From positions 135,010 through 199,009 of the forward strand of contig RQSC01000518.1 in NCBI GenBank assembly GCA_013416795.1: 64,000 nt of DNA, given 5' to 3'. Below are positions 25,301 to 31,300 of this stretch, piece by piece. The stretch's first letter is position 1. Each line of letters begins with the position of its first letter. The DNA is from Prasinococcaceae sp. CCMP 1430. Lineage: Eukaryota > Prasinodermophyta > Palmophyllophyceae > Prasinococcales > Prasinococcaceae. Both the position numbers and the translations under genes were made by a program. The notes beneath the pieces were generated by a model that saw nothing but the letters and a program-made list of their open reading frames with translations, did not search any database and had not been told where the DNA came from.

Positions 25301-28300
25301 TGGTGTCGATTTTGGTGAAAGCAGTCTCACCTTTATCTATATCGCTGGAGGCATCGCGGAGAGCGTTGTGCCGAGCGTCGGCCTGGCCTCCGGCGGCGGC
25401 GTGGTGACCGTGGTGGGCTCTTCGCTCTCCGAGGGCACGTGCTCCTTCGGCGGCACGGTGGTGCCCGGCGTGAGCGCCGGCGAGGGCTCGCTGTCGTGCG
25501 TGGCCCCGTCGGGCGTGGCCGGCTTCGTGGCCGTGCGCGTGGGCGCCGGCGCGGGCTCGTCTGTGGGTTCGGGCGCGTACTACCAGTACGTGTCGTCTCC
25601 GTCGGTGGGCGGCGTGTCTCCGTCCGCGGGCGCTGGCGGCACGGTGGCTCGCGTGTCCGGCCTGGACATGGTCGGCGCCGGTCCGTGGTGCCGCTTCGGC
25701 GAGTCTGCCTCGGCGGTGAGCGCGTTGTCGGTGTCGAGCTCGCTGGCTCTGTGCGAGGCGCCCGCTGGCGAGGCGGGCGAGCTGAGCGTGGCGCTGGGCG
25801 TGGTGGGCCCCGAGGACGGCTTCGTGGTGGGCGGCGGTGCCTTTCTGCGGCTGCCGGCGCTTTATGCTATCGGAGCCACTCCAAATAGGATCCGTGGGGA
25901 GCGTGGAGCTGTCATATCTGTTACAATGACGGCCGCAATCGGAGATCTTGTAGGAAGCGCACCTGTTGTGTGTGGAATTGGATCTATATCGGTTGCTGGT
26001 ATCTGGGCGTCGACTGAAAATATTGCATGCCCCGCGCCGGCAAAGTCAGCAGGGCTCGAATCAGTATGCACTGGGATGAGTGCTATGGACTGCGTCCATG
26101 CCGGTCTGAGGCTTGCGTACGTTACATCCGGCGACATTCTTGGCGTCTATCCAGAGGCAGGTGATGCGGAGACAGTATTTGCTATTGGAATCATTGGAGA
26201 GGATGTCACGCCAGATCTTGTGTGTATGTTTGGCTCGGAACCGTCCCCTTCAGTTCAGTCTCATTCGCTTCCTGGGTCAGTCGCCTGCAGACTGCCTTTG
26301 CACTCGACAGGCTTCGTGTCGGTGACACTTGCTGATGGAGCACGCATACTACCGACGAAAGCAACCTTCTTATTTTTGGACAAGCCATTGCTGGCCTCCA
26401 CTGTGCCCTCAACAATCTTTGGGCCGCGCGTTGGAGTGGTACATGCTGATGGCGTTCATCTTCCGGCTGTTGGAAGTGATGGGATGCTTTGCAGCTTCCA
26501 AGGTGGCGTGAGTCGTGCACACGCGCTGTCGACTGCACTGATCGTGTGCGTGGTGGAGGACGCAACCCCGACGGTGGCAGATCCTCTCAGCGTCGGGGCC
26601 AGCCCATATGGTTCAGTTGCTCGGACAGGTGCTGGTGGCGTCGACTTGATCGTCATCACTGAGCCGCTCGTAGCAGTTGTAGAACCATCGACTGGTCCCG
26701 CCGCTGGCGGCACAATGCTGACGGTGTTTGGTGGGAGCTTCGATGCTGATGCCGCATGGGCAGTGCGTGTCGGCACTACGGCTCCAATAGCTGCGGTACG
26801 CCTCGCAAGCACAGCGGTTGAGATCGTGGTGCCATCACACGAAATCGGCGATGTCAACGTGCACGTACTTGGCAACGGACGTGACGCAGCTAGCGACAGA
26901 GCGATGTATCAATTCCAAACCCCTGCGGTGCTGAATGCGCCTGTGCCTGCTATTGGTGTCGAGAGCGGTGGAACACCAGTGTTTGCCATTGGTGCAAACT
27001 TCGTGAATTCGACAGCCTTACGCTGTCGCTTCGGTGAAGAGGCTGTGCCCGCAACATTCCTGTCTTCGACGGCATTGTTGTGCATGACACCGCCGCAAGA
27101 GCGTGGCATCGTTTTCTTTGAGGTTTCCAATAATGGCGTAGACTTCACCTCGACGCAATCGCTCTATCAGATCGTGACGTGCCCACCTGGATACTACTGT
27201 CCGGCTGGAGACATGCTTGAATGCCCTCCGGGCACCTTCTGCGCTGGGGGGGGAAGCTTCAATTTTACCTTGTGCCCTCCCGGCACATACCAGTCCGAGG
27301 CGGGATCTGCAGCGTGCTTGCCTTCGCCAATCGGCTACATTTCGCCTGATTTCGGCATGGCGGTGCCACGGCCTTGCCCGCGAGGCGCCGTGTGTGATGT
27401 CACTGGCCTTGCGGTCGGTGACAAGCCGTGTCCGCCAGGGCACTATTGCTTAGAGGGTACACGCACGTCGAACTTCACAGACTTTGCAGAAACGCGAAGG
27501 CCGTTGCCGTGTCCATTTGGCTTCTACTGTGGTGCAGGTGTCACAACAGATGTACCGATCCTGAACAACTTCACGACCCCCCAGCCCTGCTTTGGCGGGT
27601 ATCTCTGTGAGCCAGGCTCGTCGACGCCTCAGGGCAGTGGGCCATGCCCAAGTGGTCACTACTGCCCGCCTGGTCAAGTCGTGCCATGTCCACCTCGCAC
27701 ATATTGCCCGAACGTTGGCAATGTTGAACCGAAGCCATGCGAGCCAGGTCAGTACAACCAGGAATACGGTCAAGCAAATTGCAAGCTCTGCCCGCGTGGT
27801 ACGATCTGTCCCGGCTTCGCGCGGCTCTTACCGGAGAAGTGCCCCGCTGGGTCGGTGTGCGACGTGGATGGCTTGCCGATTCCAAACAAGCGCTGCCCTG
27901 CGGGCCACTTCTGCCTGGGCAACACGGTCACGCGTGACCCGCTCGCCCAGCTGGACGAGAGCTCACTGCAGCGTTCAAGCCCTATCGAGCTCGTCGCCTC
28001 CAACTTCCGCCCGCGCCCTTGCCTGCCTGCAACGTACTGCATGGAGGGTGTCGCCACCAACATTACCAATAAGGGCGTCATCACAGCTCCGCAGCCGTGC
28101 AAGGAAGGCTCGTTGTGCGAATGGGGCACAGGCGACACGACTACAGCACCAGATCGCAGCCTCTTCGGGCCAGACGATGTTTACTCAAACCCTATCACAT
28201 CGTGCCCGCCTGGAACATTCTGCCCCGAAGGCACGTACATTCCCGTCCCAGCGCCGCGTGGCTCGTTCGCGCGTGGCGTGGGCAACGCCGCGGCGGTGTA

Positions 28301-31300
28301 CTGCCTGCCCGGCACTTACACGCACTATGAGGGGTTCGCTTCGTGTCTTCAGTGCCCAAGCGGTTACGAGTGCGTGAACGATGGCACGTTCATACCAGAA
28401 ATCTGTGACAGTGGTGAGTATCGCTCGCAGGCTGATTCAGTGACATGCAGGCAGTGCCCGCTCGGCACGTGGAATCCTTTCAAGGGCATGACTGCGCGCG
28501 TGTACTGCATTCCGTGCAATCCTGGCACTGTGTGTGGTATCGAGGGCATGTCCAACAATAAGCCTTTCGGCGACAATCGTGAGCAGAAGATCAATGATCA
28601 CACCTTGGTGGAGCTTCAGCCGCTGGGGCAGGCGACGCTCTGTCCAGAGGGTTACGTGTGTGACGCCGGCACTAGCGTGGCGACTGTCAAATGCCCTGAC
28701 AAGTTCTACTGCGGCTATGGCACGACCCCGGAGACGCAGTTTAACAACCCGTGCCCTGAGGGCTACTACTGCCCTGAGGGCACTTCAGAGAGTGGCCGAT
28801 TCCAGTTCTCCTGCCTTCCTTGCTTCTACTGCCCTGAGGGTACAGGCTTGATTCTGCCACGCTGCCCGACGGGCACGAAGTCTGAGTCGAAGTCAACCAG
28901 CCTGATGGACTGCGAGGCCGATGGTATTACTTTCTGGCGAGTGCAACCCCTTCTCGACGAGCTCATGTTATTCACGCAGATGAATCTCACTGAATACCAG
29001 GAAATGCTGGACGCCGAAGAAGCCGAGCTCGCGCTGCCTGATGGCGATGGCGCACTCCTGGGCGGTAGCTCCGATGCGCCTAGGCTCGACGATGGACAGA
29101 GCACTTTGAACCTCGAATCGCGCAGGCGACTCATGTCAAACGAAAGTGATGCACCTCGCGACATCGACATTGATGAGGAGTTTGGCCATTGTGTTGGCCA
29201 AGACTTCCACATGCTCGAGCCAGAAGTGGTCGTGCGCCCTGACGGCTCTGGGCCGTCCGTGGATGAGATGGGCAACAACATGACGTGGTATAAGCTGCCG
29301 CGCTACTACATGGCGAAGCTCTCCTTCGACTTTCGCAACCTCACCGACGATCTCGTATACGGTGAGCACTTTGGCATTTACGTCTTTGTCGGTGACCGTT
29401 CCACCAAGGTTGACTGTGACACCGCTGAGCTCAGAGAGGTGCCTTGCAAGCCGTATATCCCAGATCCTAATGGCCTTGTGGTCGGAAGAGACGATGAGAC
29501 TCGCCGCTTTGAGCAGAAATGTCCCGCTTCCACGGACGCCGAGGAATTGCCCTTCTGGCTGGAGCAGGTGGTGGACGGCGAGTTCGTCTCAAAACGTGGC
29601 ATCGTTGAGATCAACATCATGTCTAATGGTGACATCAATGTACCTAACACTGGCTACGTCAAGTTCCGCGTGGAGGTCCGGATGTTGCATGGTCAATACC
29701 AGCACTACAAGACGCAGATTTCAAATACGCTCTGCATTGACGTCCTGCGGCCGAAGCGCGTGAGCCCGGTGGTCGACCATGCCTTCCAAGTCATCATGCC
29801 GCGCGTCGATGGTCTCATGCTTCCACTCAATGCCCCGCAGCGTGATCCTTTGCATCGTGACGTCGGCCGCCAGTACTTCACGTGCAATGAGGCGCTCGGC
29901 GCGATTGGGCTTAGCGCGGGCTGCAGGCGGAAGGACCCGTCGATCACCATGTCATTTAATGTGACGCCGACGGCCCTCAGCTTGGGCTATGAGTACGTCA
30001 ACGAGGACGAAAATGTGCTCAGCTTGCGGCGCATGCTCTCGTCGGGTGCCGGTGGCATGGCGTCGCCCGGCGTGGTGCCACCGATACCCACTGTCTCGTC
30101 CGGTCTCGTCGCGGCGCGGAGGCAGCTTGTTGAGGCTATTGGCTCCATCGGTGTCTTCAGCACCTCCACCAGCGAAGGCAAGGGCGACTACGGCGCCTCC
30201 GCGACGAGGCGGCGCCTATCGGAAGCTGCGGCGCCTGGCGCGGGCATCCCCATACCCTCGAAGGCTGACTTGGACGGTGTGGTCAACACCGTGCCGGACC
30301 TGCGTGAGGAGGAGGAAAGGGTGCTCGAGGATCCTTCCCTTTACTGGACCGGAACCGGCGACATCATCGCTATGAAGTACCTGCCTTACTTTTCGAACTG
30401 CCGCGGCACGGACTCGAACATCTTCCTTTATCAGCTGCTCGAGACCAACCCCAGTTGCTCGCTTGTGAGTCAGAACGAGACCATCTTCATCGACCAGTGG
30501 GACCCACAGGTTTTCGAGCCGGAAGCTGACTCGTGCGACATCGAATTCACGTGTTTCTACGAGGAGTACTACAAAGAGCAGGCGGCCGTGTTGCGATGGT
30601 TCGAAGTGGAGGCGGAGGTGCTCTTCTACCTGACGCCGGATGGCACCAGCCCTGACGAGCAGTTTGTGGCAGACATCCAGGCTTCTGAAACGACATCTCC
30701 GCAGCTTGCCCCGGGTGCCCTTCAGGGCAAGATCGCCACGCAGCAGCTGATTCCAGTAGAGTTCGCAGCCAGTGAAGTGGGCGAAGGCATTGTGCCGACC
30801 GAAGTCTCCCTGGCCATCGATTATTACCAGATGACGCCGCAGGCGAAGCGCCTCATCACAGCTGGCGTCGAAATGGGCGAATATGTGAATGCCAAGAAGC
30901 ATGACAGTGGCGACTACAAGCTCACAGTCAGTTACAGCCCATTGAACTTCTTCAACCTGCTCAACTCCTTCGCCTTCGACTATGCCTTCTACGTGATTCT
31001 ATTCCTTGGCATTGGCACGTTTGCTGTGCTCATCGTGCTCATGTTCTTTATCTTCAACCGCCTCTTCACCCGCTTGCGGGACCCGCCGCCGTTCCGCTTC
31101 TTCCCGTACCTGCGCATCGCGGCATCGGGCCCGTTCGTGGGCGTCGGCCTGGCGCTGGTGCCCTTCATGGCTGGCTGTCTGGCCGTGCAATTTTTCGTGC
31201 AGGGCGTGCAGATCTTTAGCTTCGTGCCGCAAGACATTGACGACCCCACAGATGACCCGGTGCTACTCGAAGTGCGCGACAATGGCCGCATGGCGGTAGG

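Noticed and set aside
20913-25837. Transposon or mobile element as source of the 786-bp repeats
   Set aside because: The repeats are in frame, encode IPT domains and show no terminal repeats or target-site duplications.
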